DNA from: Centipeda artemidis DSM 19719
GTDB lineage: Bacteria; Bacillota; Negativicutes; Selenomonadales; Selenomonadaceae
Assembly (NCBI RefSeq): GCF_000426665.1
Contig: NZ_AUFU01000001.1
Span: 496,001-560,000, forward strand
Length of the DNA: 64,000 bases
Reading direction: 5' to 3'
Shown: in pieces, positions 17,211 to 26,321 of the stretch
How positions within the stretch are numbered: the stretch's first letter is position 1
Layout: every line of letters begins with the position of its first letter
Position numbers and translations under genes: made by a program
Notes under the pieces: model-generated
The model's database searches: none
Told to the model about the DNA's origin: nothing
The model's input: only the letters and a program-made list of their open reading frames with translations

Positions 17211-18751
17211 ACGATTTCGATCCGCGGGAAGAGCTGCTCCGCCGTGCCGACCGTGTGACCGTCCGCAACGCGCCCCCAATGCGCGATGTCCGCGAGCTGC
17301 ACCGCGTCAAAATCATCGGCAAAGCCGAGCTGCGCATGGATGCGCCGCGCGGTCACGGGCATGAACGGTGCAATGAGGATACTCGTGATGTGCAGCGCTT
17401 CGACGAGATGATAAAGCACGGAGTCGAGCTGCCCCGCCTTCGCTTCGTCCTTGGCGAGCGTCCACGGCGCGGTCTCGTCGATGTATTTGTTCGTACGTGC
17501 GATAAACGCCCACACGGTGCGAATCGCCGGGGACAGCTCCATCGCTTCCATCTGCGCGGTATACATTTTGACCGTCTCCGCCGCCATCTCCTCCAGCGAC
17601 GCGTCGAACGCCGTCTCTCCCGTACCTTTCACAATCACGCCGCCGCGATATTTTTTCGCCATGGAGAGCGTTCGATGGAGCAAATTGCCCAGGTCGTTCG
17701 CCAGATCGGAGTTGATACGGTTGATGAGCGCGTCGCGCGAGATATTGCCGTCCTGCCCGAGTGTGATTTCACGCAGGAGGAAGTACCGGATCGCATCCGC
17801 GCCGAATTCCTCGATGAGTGCGATCGGGTCGACGACGTTGCCGACGGATTTTGACATCTTCGCACCGTCGACGATGAGCCATCCGTGCCCGTAGACCTTT
17901 TTCGGCAAATCCAGCCCGAGCGCCATGAGCATACATCCCCAGATGATCGTATGGAATCGTACGATCTCCTTGCCGACGAGATGCACGTCGCACGGCCAGT
18001 ATTTCCGGAATGTTTCTTTATCGTGCATATAGCCGATCGGTGTCAGATAGTTCGTAAGCGCGTCAAACCACACATAGACAACGTGCTTCGGATCAAACGG
18101 CACGGGAATCCCCCAGTCGAACGACGTGCGCGAGACGCACAGATCCTCGAGTCCCTGCTCGATGAAGCTGATCATCTCGTTGCGCCGCGAGACGGGTTGG
18201 ATAAAATCGGGGTGCTCCTTGATATACGCAAGCACGCGATCCGCGTACTTGCTCATGCGGAAGAAGTACGCCTCCTCGGAGACTTCCTGCACGGGGCGGT
18301 GGCAGTCGGGGCAGTTGCCGTTCTCGTCGAGCTGCAGCTCCGTCCAGTAGCTCTCGCATGGCGTGCAGTAGAGCCCCTTGTACTCCCCCTTGTAAATATC
18401 TCCCTGATCGTATATCTGTTGGAAAATATTCTGCACAAGCTCATGATGGCGCTCCTCCGACGTGCGGATGAAATCGTCGTAAGAGATGCCGAGCAGCTGC
18501 CACAGTTCTTGAAAGCCTGCGACGATGCGGTCGACATACGCCTGCGGCGTGACGCCCTCCTTCTCCGCCGCCTGCTGAATCTTCTGCCCGTGCTCATCAG
18601 AGCCGGTCAGGAAGAACACATCATAGCCCGCGAGCCGCTTGAACCGCGCGATCGTATCCGCGACGGTCGTGCAGTACGCGTGACCGATGTGGAGCTTTGC
18701 GCTCGGGTAGTAAATGGGGGTGGTGATATAAAACGGCGTCTTTTCACTCAT
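17207..18751 (-). CDS. metG: Methionyl-tRNA synthetase
   Basis: Class I synthetase, 514 residues from MSEKTPFYITTPIYYPSAKL; the open frame upstream to 18850 is not family-like. HIGH-type motif HIGHAY, zinc-binding insert (CTPCESYW...CPDCHRP), substrate pocket residues WFDALTNYL, KMSKS motif KMSKSVGNV, and an anticodon-binding domain with NKYIDETAPW. It lacks the C-terminal tRNA-binding (Trbp111-like) domain found in longer forms. It is cotranscribed with tatD. Confidence 0.97.
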   Translation of the reverse strand: MSEKTPFYITTPIYYPSAKLHIGHAYCTTVADTIARFKRLAGYDVFFLTGSDEHGQKIQQAAEKEGVTPQAYVDRIVAGFQELWQLLGISYDDFIRTSEERHHELVQNIFQQIYDQGDIYKGEYKGLYCTPCESYWTELQLDENGNCPDCHRPVQEVSEEAYFFRMSKYADRVLAYIKEHPDFIQPVSRRNEMISFIEQGLEDLCVSRTSFDWGIPVPFDPKHVVYVWFDALTNYLTPIGYMHDKETFRKYWPCDVHLVGKEIVRFHTIIWGCMLMALGLDLPKKVYGHGWLIVDGAKMSKSVGNVVDPIALIEEFGADAIRYFLLREITLGQDGNISRDALINRINSDLANDLGNLLHRTLSMAKKYRGGVIVKGTGETAFDASLEEMAAETVKMYTAQMEAMELSPAIRTVWAFIARTNKYIDETAPWTLAKDEAKAGQLDSVLYHLVEALHITSILIAPFMPVTARRIHAQLGFADDFDAVQLADIAHWGRVADGHTVGTAEQLFPRIEIV

Positions 18752-18833
18752 TATAATTCCTCGTTTCGCTCTGTTTTCTTTATAATAGTACCACAGCAGA
18801 CATTGTCCCGCAAGTGAGCCCCGACCGCCATGT

Positions 18834-19625
18834 TCATATCTGTTTTGCACCCGCCCCCGTCAGGTTTTCCACCGTCACACTGCTGAGAGTCTCCTCTATG
18901 AGTGCGTCCATGTTCTCCGCCGATGCCGGATAATAGGCGGTCACCATCCACATGACGGGCTCCCGCATCACGACAAGGGCAATCTCGCGCACATCGCCGT
19001 CCTTCGTCCGGACGGTGCTGTCAAATTCCCGTGCAAAATTGCCAAGATCCGTGCGGTTCTTCGTCTCCATGCTAAACCCGCCGCCGACGCCCTCCCGTTT
19101 CTGACGCGCCGCGTCGGCAAGCATCATGGCGAACCCGTACGCTGATTGGACGATAGATTCCTCGTTTCCGCGTATATGCGCCGCGTAGAAATCCTCATCC
19201 ATATGCATACAGGCGACGCAGAAAACGAGAGGAGCATCTTGATTGAACGATATATAAACGTCGAGTTTTTCCCCATTCCCCCGCGCAGCGAACTCCTTTG
19301 AGGAGAGATCGAGCCGGTAAGGCTTCGTGAGCGCAATCTTCGGCACGAATCGCAGCACGTGCCGCTCCGATACGATGCGCAGAGACGTCCCCGCAGGTTC
19401 GACGGGAAGTTGCTCGCCGGCGCCGACCGGCGCTGAGGAGGCGCCATGTCCCTCCCCTGCCGCCGCAGGGGACGGCACATCCCTTTCCGTCGCCTGTGCC
19501 GCAACGTAAGCGTCAAGATGAGGGACGTTTTCCAGCCACGGCGGGCGCGCCGCGTTCGCCGTGGGAGGCGCGCACACAAGATAAAACGCCGCCGCGGCGG
19601 ATAAAATATGTCGTATGTCGTACAT
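18834..19625 (-). CDS. Exported protein of unknown function (paralogue of the next gene)
   Basis: A 263-residue protein not recognised as a named family. The start MYDIRHILSAAAAFYLVC at 19625 has AAGGGGAAG upstream and gives a clear signal peptide ending about PPTANA. An Ala/Pro-rich linker is followed by a compact beta-rich-looking domain with FYAAHIRGNEESIV, and a C-terminal part MREPVMWMVTAYYPASAEN. The neighbouring upstream protein (19640-20326) shares FYAQHVRGNE and a matching AQDPVLWVVEASCPVGT end, so they are tandem paralogues, probably an envelope pair cotranscribed with rsmI. Confidence 0.75.
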   Translation of the reverse strand: MYDIRHILSAAAAFYLVCAPPTANAARPPWLENVPHLDAYVAAQATERDVPSPAAAGEGHGASSAPVGAGEQLPVEPAGTSLRIVSERHVLRFVPKIALTKPYRLDLSSKEFAARGNGEKLDVYISFNQDAPLVFCVACMHMDEDFYAAHIRGNEESIVQSAYGFAMMLADAARQKREGVGGGFSMETKNRTDLGNFAREFDSTVRTKDGDVREIALVVMREPVMWMVTAYYPASAENMDALIEETLSSVTVENLTGAGAKQI

Positions 19626-19639
19626 TGTCTTCCCCTTCG

Positions 19640-20326
19640 TTAGAGTTTGCCGTCCGAGGCGTCTCCAACACGCACCGTCGTAAATATATCGCGCACGCGC
19701 GCAAGATCCTCCGCCGATGTGCCGACGGGGCAGGACGCCTCGACAACCCACAGGACAGGATCTTGTGCGATAAAGAAAATATAGTTATGATCGTCGACTT
19801 TCTTTTTATGATCCGTCACATCATATTCAAAGAGGAGCGCCCCGTCGCCGACCTGTGCCTGGCCGACCGGGACTGGGCTGAACGCGCGCAGCGTCGCCCC
19901 CGATTTTGGATCGTCCTCTATGGAGCGCATACGGAAGACGTAGTACGCTCGGATGAAGCGCATCTCATTGCCGCGTACATGCTGCGCATAGAATTTCTCA
20001 CCAAATGAGATATGGAACACGCCGAACTCGACGCTTCCGGGGATCTCCGTCGTATAGCCGATCGTTTTCGGCATATCTTTCCCGTCGGATATCGTGTGTT
20101 TCCGAAGCGGCGGAAAAGGAATCGCTGACCGCAGACTAAGAACGCGGTGATCCTCCACCACACGGAAAGACTTCTCGGCATTCTTGTCCGCCGCGGGAGC
20201 CGCGCTCGCTTCTTCAATACCGGGCGCGACCGCCTCTGCAGCGGAACCATTGGCGAATGCCGCCGTCGGCGTAAATACGAGTGCGACAAAGAGCGCAGCA
20301 ATTCGTAATGCCCCTGTGTTCATCAT
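19640..20326 (-). CDS. Exported protein of unknown function (paralogue of the previous gene)
   Basis: A 228-residue protein with signal peptide (MNTGALRIAALFVALVF...AAFA) and a domain containing FGEKFYAQHVRGNEMRFIRA. The start ATG (20324-20326) overlaps the rsmI TGA and is seven bases from GGAGG; a TTG three bases upstream is less likely. Only 14 bases separate it from the paralogue downstream. No known catalytic motif is seen. Function unknown. Confidence 0.75.
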   Translation of the reverse strand: MMNTGALRIAALFVALVFTPTAAFANGSAAEAVAPGIEEASAAPAADKNAEKSFRVVEDHRVLSLRSAIPFPPLRKHTISDGKDMPKTIGYTTEIPGSVEFGVFHISFGEKFYAQHVRGNEMRFIRAYYVFRMRSIEDDPKSGATLRAFSPVPVGQAQVGDGALLFEYDVTDHKKKVDDHNYIFFIAQDPVLWVVEASCPVGTSAEDLARVRDIFTTVRVGDASDGKL

Positions 20327-21237
20327 CAACCATCCTCCTCTTTCTCTCCAAACGAACCAACCGCACCGATCTGATCCGTCGTATGCGTCCCTATTTTTTT
20401 CTCTAAGAGCGTCTTGTAAACGTCACGCCGCGCAATGCCTAGCTCCTGCGCCGTGCGGCGCATCGCTTCCTTTTTATCAAGCCCCGCCGCCAAATGCGCC
20501 GCATAGCGTGCGTGCAGATCGGGTATGTCCGTGCCGTTTTCTTCCGCCGCCCTCGCATCCGCTCCCGCGACGACGATGACGAATTCCCCGCGCGGTTCGT
20601 TTTCCTTATAATATAGCTCAAGTTCTCCAAGCGTCATGCGGCGGAACTCCTCAAACTTCTTCGTGAGTTCGCGCGCGGCGCATACCCTGCGCGCCGCCCC
20701 GAGCTCCGCTGCGAGCAGTGCGAGTGTCTCGCGCAGGCGGTGCGGCGCCTCGTAAAAGACGAGCGTCTCCGGATAGGTGCGTACGCGCGCAAGGAGTTCC
20801 TTGCGATGCTTTGCCCTGCGCGGGAGGAATCCGACAAAGGTGAAGCCCTCGAGCGGAAGTCCCGCGCAGATGAGCGCCGAGAGCGCGGCGTTCGCCCCCG
20901 GCAGCGGGGTCACCGCGATCCCCTCCGCGATGGCACGCCGCGCGAGATCGGCACCGGGGTCGGCGATGCCGGGCAGTCCCGCATCGCTGACGCAAACGAT
21001 GTTTTTGCCCGCCTTCAGCGCCTCGATGAGGAGCGTCCCTTTTTCCGCCTTGTTGTGCTCGTGATAACTCGTCACCCTCACATGAATGTCGTAGTGCGCG
21101 AGCAGCGTGCGCGTATGCCGTGTGTCCTCTGCCGCGACGAGATCTGCCGCGCGCAGCGTCTCCACCGCACGGTACGTCATATCGCCGAGGTTGCCGATGG
21201 GCGTCGCGCAAAGGTAGAGCGTTCCCGTTTCTGCCAC
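20326..21237 (-). CDS. rsmI: 16S rRNA (cytidine-1402-2'-O)-methyltransferase
   Basis: SAM-dependent ribose methyltransferase modifying C1402 of 16S rRNA, 303 residues. The tetrapyrrole-methylase fold shows LYLCATPIGNLGDMTYRAVE, AAEDTRHTRTLLAHY, SYHEHN, VSDAGLPGIADPG and PLPGANAALSALI. A C-terminal helical extension (DKKEAMRRTAQELGIARRDVYK) is also normal for RsmI. A strong promoter lies just upstream and the two exported-protein genes follow. Confidence 0.96.
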   Translation of the reverse strand: MAETGTLYLCATPIGNLGDMTYRAVETLRAADLVAAEDTRHTRTLLAHYDIHVRVTSYHEHNKAEKGTLLIEALKAGKNIVCVSDAGLPGIADPGADLARRAIAEGIAVTPLPGANAALSALICAGLPLEGFTFVGFLPRRAKHRKELLARVRTYPETLVFYEAPHRLRETLALLAAELGAARRVCAARELTKKFEEFRRMTLGELELYYKENEPRGEFVIVVAGADARAAEENGTDIPDLHARYAAHLAAGLDKKEAMRRTAQELGIARRDVYKTLLEKKIGTHTTDQIGAVGSFGEKEEDG

Positions 21238-21270
21238 ATAGATCCCTCGATTCTCTATAGTCTCCTCTGT

Positions 21271-21299
21271 GTTATAGCTGACGCGCCGCCCCTTGTCAA
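21271..21299 (-). promoter_or_regulatory. promoter of rsmI
   Basis: Minus strand TTGACA (21294-21299), 17-base spacer, TATAAC (21271-21276), about 35 bases upstream of the rsmI start. Confidence 0.75.
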
Positions 21300-21694
21300 G
21301 CGGAAACTACGGCTCCCGGCAGTTGTTATGCGCCTGCCGGCGCCGTGCAAGCGCCAAATAAAAGGCAGCTTCCAGCGAGAGCGGACATCTGCAAAAGGGG
21401 TTCCGAATCTATTTACTTCAGCCTGAGTTCTGTGCCCGACGTTCTAACTAAGTAAAAATTAAACTTATTCATAATCATTCGATACCACGTAAATTTTTCT
21501 CTGCTAATTTTATCAATATTATCTGTTTTCTTTAACCTCTACAAAAGAGGCGTCAAAACCTCTTAGACCTAGGTAAGATATAGAAATGGATATTATTTTT
21601 CAATTAAATCCCCCGTTTTCATCTTTTAATTTTTACTTTCTTCCCTTATAGTAGGGGCATCAAATCATAAAAAAACAGATTAGGTGGTGCACCA
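21300..21694. other. Intergenic region without recognised gene
   Basis: About 395 bases between divergent rsmI and the response regulator gene. The left part has a weak inverted repeat (CCGGCAG/CTGCCGG near 21314-21340). The right part (about 21430-21690) is AT-rich with small CCTCT/AGAGG inverted repeats (21535-21550), and presumably holds the response-regulator promoter, but no hexamer pair is convincing. I see no ORF or RNA gene here. Confidence 0.5.
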
Positions 21695-22381
21695 ATGGAT
21701 GAAAAGACCCGTGTCCTCATCGTTGAGGACGAGGCTCGCATTGCACGTTTCCTGCAGATGGAGCTGGAGCATGAAGGCTTCGAAGCAGAGACGGAGAGCA
21801 ACGGCACTCGTGCCTACGAGCGCATCATTCAGGAAAAATTCGACATCGTTCTGCTCGATGTGATGCTGCCCGGCATGGACGGCATCGAGATCTGCCGCCG
21901 CGTGCGTGAAATCTCGAACGTTCCTATCATCATGCTGACGGCGCGCGATGCCGTGGAGGATCGCGTCGAGGGCCTCGACATCGGTGCGGACGATTACATG
22001 ACGAAGCCGTTCGCGGTGCCCGAGCTCATCGCACGTTTGAACAACGCGCTGCGCCGCCGCGATCTTGCCGAGGGCGATCCGAGCGACCGCCTGACGGTGA
22101 AGAACCTCGTCATGTTCCTCTCGCGCTACGAGGTGCAGGTGGACGGCGAGATTGTCGCCCTCACAAAACGCGAATACGATCTTCTCGAGTATCTCCTGCG
22201 CAACAAGCGCACAGTGCTGACGCGCGATCAGATCCTGCAGGAGGTCTGGGGATTCGATTACACGGGTGAGACGAATGTGGTCGACGTCTACATTCGCTAT
22301 CTCCGTGCAAAGCTGGACGACCGCTTCCACCAGAAGTATATCTACACGGTGCGGGGCGTCGGCTATGTGGTACGCGACTAA
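21695..22381 (+). CDS. OmpR/PhoB-family response regulator
   Basis: A 228-residue two-component regulator. The receiver domain shows EDEARIARFLQ (acidic pocket), the phospho-acceptor aspartate in DIVLLDVMLPGMDG, T in IIMLTARD and K in DDYMTKPF. A C-terminal winged helix follows (LTKREYDLLEYLLRNKRTVL, VYIRYLRAKLDD, VRGVGYVVRD). Closest in style to ArlR-type regulators of Firmicutes. It overlaps the sensor kinase gene by 17 bases. Target genes are not apparent. Confidence 0.95.
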   Translation: MDEKTRVLIVEDEARIARFLQMELEHEGFEAETESNGTRAYERIIQEKFDIVLLDVMLPGMDGIEICRRVREISNVPIIMLTARDAVEDRVEGLDIGADDYMTKPFAVPELIARLNNALRRRDLAEGDPSDRLTVKNLVMFLSRYEVQVDGEIVALTKREYDLLEYLLRNKRTVLTRDQILQEVWGFDYTGETNVVDVYIRYLRAKLDDRFHQKYIYTVRGVGYVVRD

Positions 22382-23804
22382 GGCAAAACTTGCCCGCTGG
22401 ATCGACCGCTACTTCTACATACGCATCTCAACGAAGATCACTCTGCTGTACGCGGCAATCCTCTTTTTCGTCCTCATTCTCTCAACGGCGATATTGGGGG
22501 TTGGCGCGTACGTCTATTTTTACCGGCAGGCAGAGGTGGATCTTGACCGCAGTATCCGCCATGTGATGGACAACATTGAGAACGGTCATGCCTCCGATGT
22601 GAAATTCTGGTTCGAGGGCCCCGTCATCCCCGGTGTCATTGTCCGCATCACAGACGCAGACGGCCGCGTTGTGCTCGATACGGACGCACATTTCCCCTCG
22701 ATTGAGACGATTGAGGCGGGGCGCATCGCAGCGCCGTTTTGGGCAAATCCTGAGATGGAGGTCTCCTCGTTTCGCAACGGTACGGTCTACCACGCGATGC
22801 GCGACGTGACCTATGCGGGGGTTCCCTATCGGATTCACTTTTTCCGCACCATCACGACGGAAAAGGACTTTTTTTACTCCCTGCAGCGGCTGATTTTCTA
22901 CACGGTCGCTATCTGTTTTGTGCTGGCACTGATCGCAGGGCACTTCCTCAGCAATCGTATCCTAAAACCCATACGAGAGATTACATGGACGGCGCGCAGC
23001 ATTGAGGTGGAACGTCTCGGCAGGCGTCTCGACGAACCGCGCGCACGCGACGAGCTCTCCGAACTCGCGCGCACGTTCAACCGCATGCTCGACCGCCTGC
23101 AGGAAGGATTCACGCAGCAGCAGCGTTTCGTCTCGGACGCCTCGCACGAACTGCGCACGCCGCTGACGGTCATCCTCGGCTACTCGGACATCCTCTCCCG
23201 TTGGGGGCGTGAGGACAAGGCGATCCTCGAGGAGAGCCTGACCTCCATCCGCTCCGAGGCGGATAATATGCAGCAGCTCATCGAGAAACTGCTCTTCCTC
23301 GCGCGCGCCGATCAACGGCGTCTTGCCGTCAATATGGAGGACGTGGATCTGGAAGAGCTGCTCGCGGACACCATGGAGAAGATGCACACGGTCACGACCA
23401 CGCACGAGGTCTCGCTTGGCAGGAACGATCCTGCAATCGTCCGGGCAGACCCCGTTCTCCTGCGTCAGCTCCTGCGCATCTTCCTCGAGAACAGCGTCAA
23501 ATATACCCCTCCCGGCGGTCACATCAGCGCGGAATCGATACGCTCGGAGGACGGCAAAAGCGTCACCGTGCAGCTCTCCGACGACGGTATCGGCATCGCC
23601 CCCGAACATCAGCCGCACATCTTCGATCGGTTCTATCGCGTCGATTCCTCGCGTACGAAGGAGACGGGCGGCTCGGGGCTGGGACTTTCGATCGCGCGCT
23701 GGATCGCCGATCAGCACGGCATCGCAATTGCGCTGAAAAGTGTAGTCGATCAAGGCACGACGATCATCCTTCGGATTCCGACCATCACACCCGAAGCGCA
23801 ATAA
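22365..23804 (+). CDS. Sensor histidine kinase
   Basis: Partner kinase, 479 residues from MWYATKAKLARW at 22365. Membrane segment 1 (ITLLYAAILFFVLILSTAIL), an extracytoplasmic sensor of about 130 residues, membrane segment 2 (FYTVAICFVLALIAGHFL), HAMP, then HisKA with the phospho-histidine in SDASHELRTPLTVILGYSD. The ATPase domain has N box NSVKYTP, G1 DDGIGIAPEH, F box FDRFYRVD and G2 GSGLGLSIA. The start lies inside the 3' end of the regulator gene, giving tight coupling. The signal sensed is unknown. Confidence 0.95.
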   Translation: MWYATKAKLARWIDRYFYIRISTKITLLYAAILFFVLILSTAILGVGAYVYFYRQAEVDLDRSIRHVMDNIENGHASDVKFWFEGPVIPGVIVRITDADGRVVLDTDAHFPSIETIEAGRIAAPFWANPEMEVSSFRNGTVYHAMRDVTYAGVPYRIHFFRTITTEKDFFYSLQRLIFYTVAICFVLALIAGHFLSNRILKPIREITWTARSIEVERLGRRLDEPRARDELSELARTFNRMLDRLQEGFTQQQRFVSDASHELRTPLTVILGYSDILSRWGREDKAILEESLTSIRSEADNMQQLIEKLLFLARADQRRLAVNMEDVDLEELLADTMEKMHTVTTTHEVSLGRNDPAIVRADPVLLRQLLRIFLENSVKYTPPGGHISAESIRSEDGKSVTVQLSDDGIGIAPEHQPHIFDRFYRVDSSRTKETGGSGLGLSIARWIADQHGIAIALKSVVDQGTTIILRIPTITPEAQ

Positions 23805-23807
23805 CAA

Positions 23808-23845
23808 CAGCGGACAGTCGCCGAAAAGGCTGCTGTCCGTTTTTT
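23808..23845 (+). terminator. terminator after the two-component operon
   Basis: CGGACAG and CTGTCCG arms with a roughly 15-base loop, followed by six T, four bases after the kinase stop. Confidence 0.85.
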
Positions 23846-23951
23846 GCGCGTACATTCCAACGATTGTTTCCATATGAAAACCGGTTCAAAAATGGTATAA
23901 TATAAAATAACAGATATTATCAAATCAGCACGCCTGTAAAAGGAGAAAATC

Positions 23952-24420
23952 GTGCACGACAGCAGAGCGTTCATATTAACAAATGAAGATCGGACGCATT
24001 TGGGGCTCAACCCGATTGAAGACGATTGGTTCGGATTTTGTGGATGCAATGATTTCAACATCCCCAAGCATCAGCGCTGACGATCCTGATATCGCCTACC
24101 TGCAATACGGATGGATCTATCGGGAAATGCCGTTAGCGAAATATCAAGCACTTTTTGATCAACCGTGGTCGGGCGCATTGGATCAATATAGAGCGGAAGA
24201 GGTCAGCTTTTCACCGGATCTCTATCAATTCGAAGCCTGTATAGCAACGGGGAGTAATTTGCCTTTCTACGAGGGAAGAGCACATGATCTCAACGATCCC
24301 CGACACCATACCGATAAAAAAGCCGTGTTCGAGGCCTTCGGGCTGAACAGGGATTTAAATTACGAGGAGGACTTAAAGCTGCACCTCGCTTCCGATTGGA
24401 AGATGAAATACCAACTATAG
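23952..24420 (+). pseudogene. Small accessory gene, apparently frameshifted
   Basis: A good ribosome-binding site (AAAGGAG) precedes a GTG at 23952 whose frame reads AFILTNEDRTHLGLNPIEDD before stopping at 24078-24080. That segment looks like a genuine protein start. The longer downstream frame from an ATG at 23983 (145 residues, IAYLQYGWIYREMPLAKYQ...DLNYEEDLKLHLASDWKMKY) has no ribosome-binding site. A +1/-1 shift between 23983 and 24078 would join the two into a protein of about 156 residues. The region is lower in GC than its neighbours. Function is unknown; it could be an immunity-type gene. A sequencing error is possible. Confidence 0.5.
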
Positions 24421-24462
24421 CCGAATGTATTTTTTAATTGCACAGACGTGGAGGACATACCA

Positions 24463-25194
24463 ATGGGATTTTTAAGCGATGCCGGCAGCCGGAACCTTTG
24501 GATCGAACACCTCGCCGTCGATACGGGAAATTGGTTTCATGTTTTCTCGGCCTGCTTAGGCAAAATGATGGCGGTGCAGACAGCCTGCCGCGATCAGGTG
24601 GTCAAGGAACAAGACTGGAACGTCGATTTTGAGGAGGGCAGCATCCGCTTCGGCACCCAAAAATATCCACTTCAATTTATTGGAAGTGAGTCCACGAAAA
24701 GCAACACATGGCTATGGGGCTGGGAGAATATCAACGGCTTTTCCGAAGAAATTCTCCGGCTTGCCGATCACACAAAAGAAGTCGGCGAACGCTGGAGATT
24801 AGAGCCTCTGACAACCGCAGAATTTAGATTGAACGATACGTTCAGCGGACATAACCTATCGATCGTCACTTGCGGCATCGCCGGCAACTATTGTTATTAC
24901 AGGGGATCACATGACGGCGGAGCAATTTTCGTCGCATTTTCAGGAGTTTCCGATCGCATATTCGCTCCCGTCGACGTTCAAAATTTCGTATCCATCACAA
25001 CGCGATGTATTCAACAATTCCACATCGACCATAAGATTTTTACAGAGGGATTTCTGACATGGAACAATACGGAATATGAATGGAGCGATCAAACGCTCAT
25101 CGCGCATTTTCCGCAGGATTTGAACATTACATTTGAACGCGTCGACAACTTTTTACGTATTTGTTCTATCAATAGTATTTCGTCTGCAAGCTAA
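24463..25194 (+). CDS. DUF6882-like protein
   Basis: A 243-residue soluble protein from the start at 24463, eight bases after GGAGG. The central block (DFEEGSIRFGTQKYPLQFIG then SNTWLWGWENINGF) matches what I recall of DUF6882, a domain common in bacterial accessory genes. GC content is lower than in flanking genes. Together with the broken gene upstream it forms an accessory patch between the two-component operon and rfbD. Function unknown. Confidence 0.65.
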   Translation: MGFLSDAGSRNLWIEHLAVDTGNWFHVFSACLGKMMAVQTACRDQVVKEQDWNVDFEEGSIRFGTQKYPLQFIGSESTKSNTWLWGWENINGFSEEILRLADHTKEVGERWRLEPLTTAEFRLNDTFSGHNLSIVTCGIAGNYCYYRGSHDGGAIFVAFSGVSDRIFAPVDVQNFVSITTRCIQQFHIDHKIFTEGFLTWNNTEYEWSDQTLIAHFPQDLNITFERVDNFLRICSINSISSAS

Positions 25195-25251
25195 CGACGT
25201 GCATCTTTGCGCAGAGGGAAATCAAAGCAATGACAAGAAAGGCGGTACGCT

Positions 25252-26109
25252 ATGAAAATCCTCATCACCGGAGCAACGGGACAGCTCGGAAGCGACTGCG
25301 CAACAGAGTTCAAGGCGCGTGGTCACGAAGTCTACGGTGTCTCCTCGCACATGTTCCCACTCTCGGACGAGCGGGCGATGCGCGCCGTCCTCGAGGAGTT
25401 CGAGCCGGACTCCATCCTCCACGCGGCAGCATACACGGCGGTCGACGCGGCGGAGGACGAACCTGATCTCTGCCGCCTCGTCAATGCGGCGGGAACAGAG
25501 ATCGTCGCGAAACTTGCGGCGGAATACGGATGCAGGCTGCTCTACATCAGCACGGACTATGTGTTTCCCGGCACGGGGGATACGCCCTATGAGACGGACG
25601 ATCCGAAGGGGCCAAAAAATGTCTACGGCGCGTCGAAACTCGCGGGTGAGGAGGCGGTCGCCGCACATCTCACGGACTATTTTATCGTCCGCATCTCGTG
25701 GGTGTTCGGCACGCATGGCAAGAATTTTGTCAAAACAATGCTCTCCCTCGCGGATACGCACAAAATCCTCTCCATCGTCAGCGATCAAATTGGTTCGCCG
25801 ACCTACACGCGTGATCTCGCGCCGCTGCTCGCCGACATGATTGTCTCCGACCGGTACGGCGTCTACCATGCGACGAACGAAGGATTTTGCTCGTGGGCGG
25901 AGTTTGCGCGCGAGATCTTCCGCGCCGCCGGCAAAGACGTCGCCGTCACCTCCGTGCCGAGCCGCGCCTACCCGACCAAGGCGGCGCGCCCGAAGAACTC
26001 GCGGCTCTCGAAAAAGAGTCTCGACGCCGCAGAGTTCCGGCGCCTCCCGCCGTGGCAGGATGCCGTTGCACGTTTCCTCGCGGAACTAAAACAAGACGCA
26101 CAGGCATAG
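25252..26109 (+). CDS. rfbD: dTDP-4-dehydrorhamnose reductase
   Basis: Last step of dTDP-L-rhamnose synthesis for surface polysaccharide, 285 residues. Nucleotide-binding GATGQLGSD, catalytic YISTDYVFPG with YGASKLAGE (Tyr/Lys pair), RISWVFGTHGKNFV and the substrate-domain end RPKNSRLSKK. GAAAGG-type spacing before the ATG supports the start. No other rml genes are adjacent in this window. Confidence 0.95.
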   Translation: MKILITGATGQLGSDCATEFKARGHEVYGVSSHMFPLSDERAMRAVLEEFEPDSILHAAAYTAVDAAEDEPDLCRLVNAAGTEIVAKLAAEYGCRLLYISTDYVFPGTGDTPYETDDPKGPKNVYGASKLAGEEAVAAHLTDYFIVRISWVFGTHGKNFVKTMLSLADTHKILSIVSDQIGSPTYTRDLAPLLADMIVSDRYGVYHATNEGFCSWAEFAREIFRAAGKDVAVTSVPSRAYPTKAARPKNSRLSKKSLDAAEFRRLPPWQDAVARFLAELKQDAQA

Positions 26110-26136
26110 GATTGCGGGGCGAATGTGATTTTCTCC

Positions 26137-26166
26137 TTTACACATCCGTCCTCTCTCGGCTATAAT
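26137..26166 (+). promoter_or_regulatory. promoter of the ptsG-like gene
   Basis: TTTACA (26137-26142), 18-base spacer, TATAAT (26161-26166). Transcription would start near 26173, leaving a leader of about 150 bases. Confidence 0.65.
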
Positions 26167-26185
26167 CAAGACGCAACAGTTCAAT

Positions 26186-26266
26186 AGGATTTTCCGTGTC
26201 CGCAGATGAAAAGGCAGCGCAGAGAGGAGAGCATCGTATCGGTACTCTTTGCGGCTGCCTTTTTTC
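26186..26266 (+). promoter_or_regulatory. Candidate ribonucleic antiterminator (RAT) overlapping a terminator
   Basis: AGGATTTTCCGTG...CGCAGATGAAAA (26186-26212) resembles the RAT sequence bound by BglG/LicT/GlcT-type antiterminators. It abuts or overlaps the first arm of a terminator (GGCAGC...AGAG with CTCTTTGCGGCTGCC and six T, about 26212-26265). Mutually exclusive folding would give sugar-dependent antitermination. The match to RAT is by eye. Confidence 0.5.
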
Positions 26267-26321
26267 ACAGTGTCTTTGGGGGAACGTGCAGACTGCGGCG
26301 CGGTGGAAAGGGGTCACAAAT

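Noticed and set aside
21300-21694. Promoter of the response regulator operon
   Set aside because: TTTACT and TATAGT near 21630-21650 are too close together (about 9 bases); no hexamer pair with acceptable spacing stands out.
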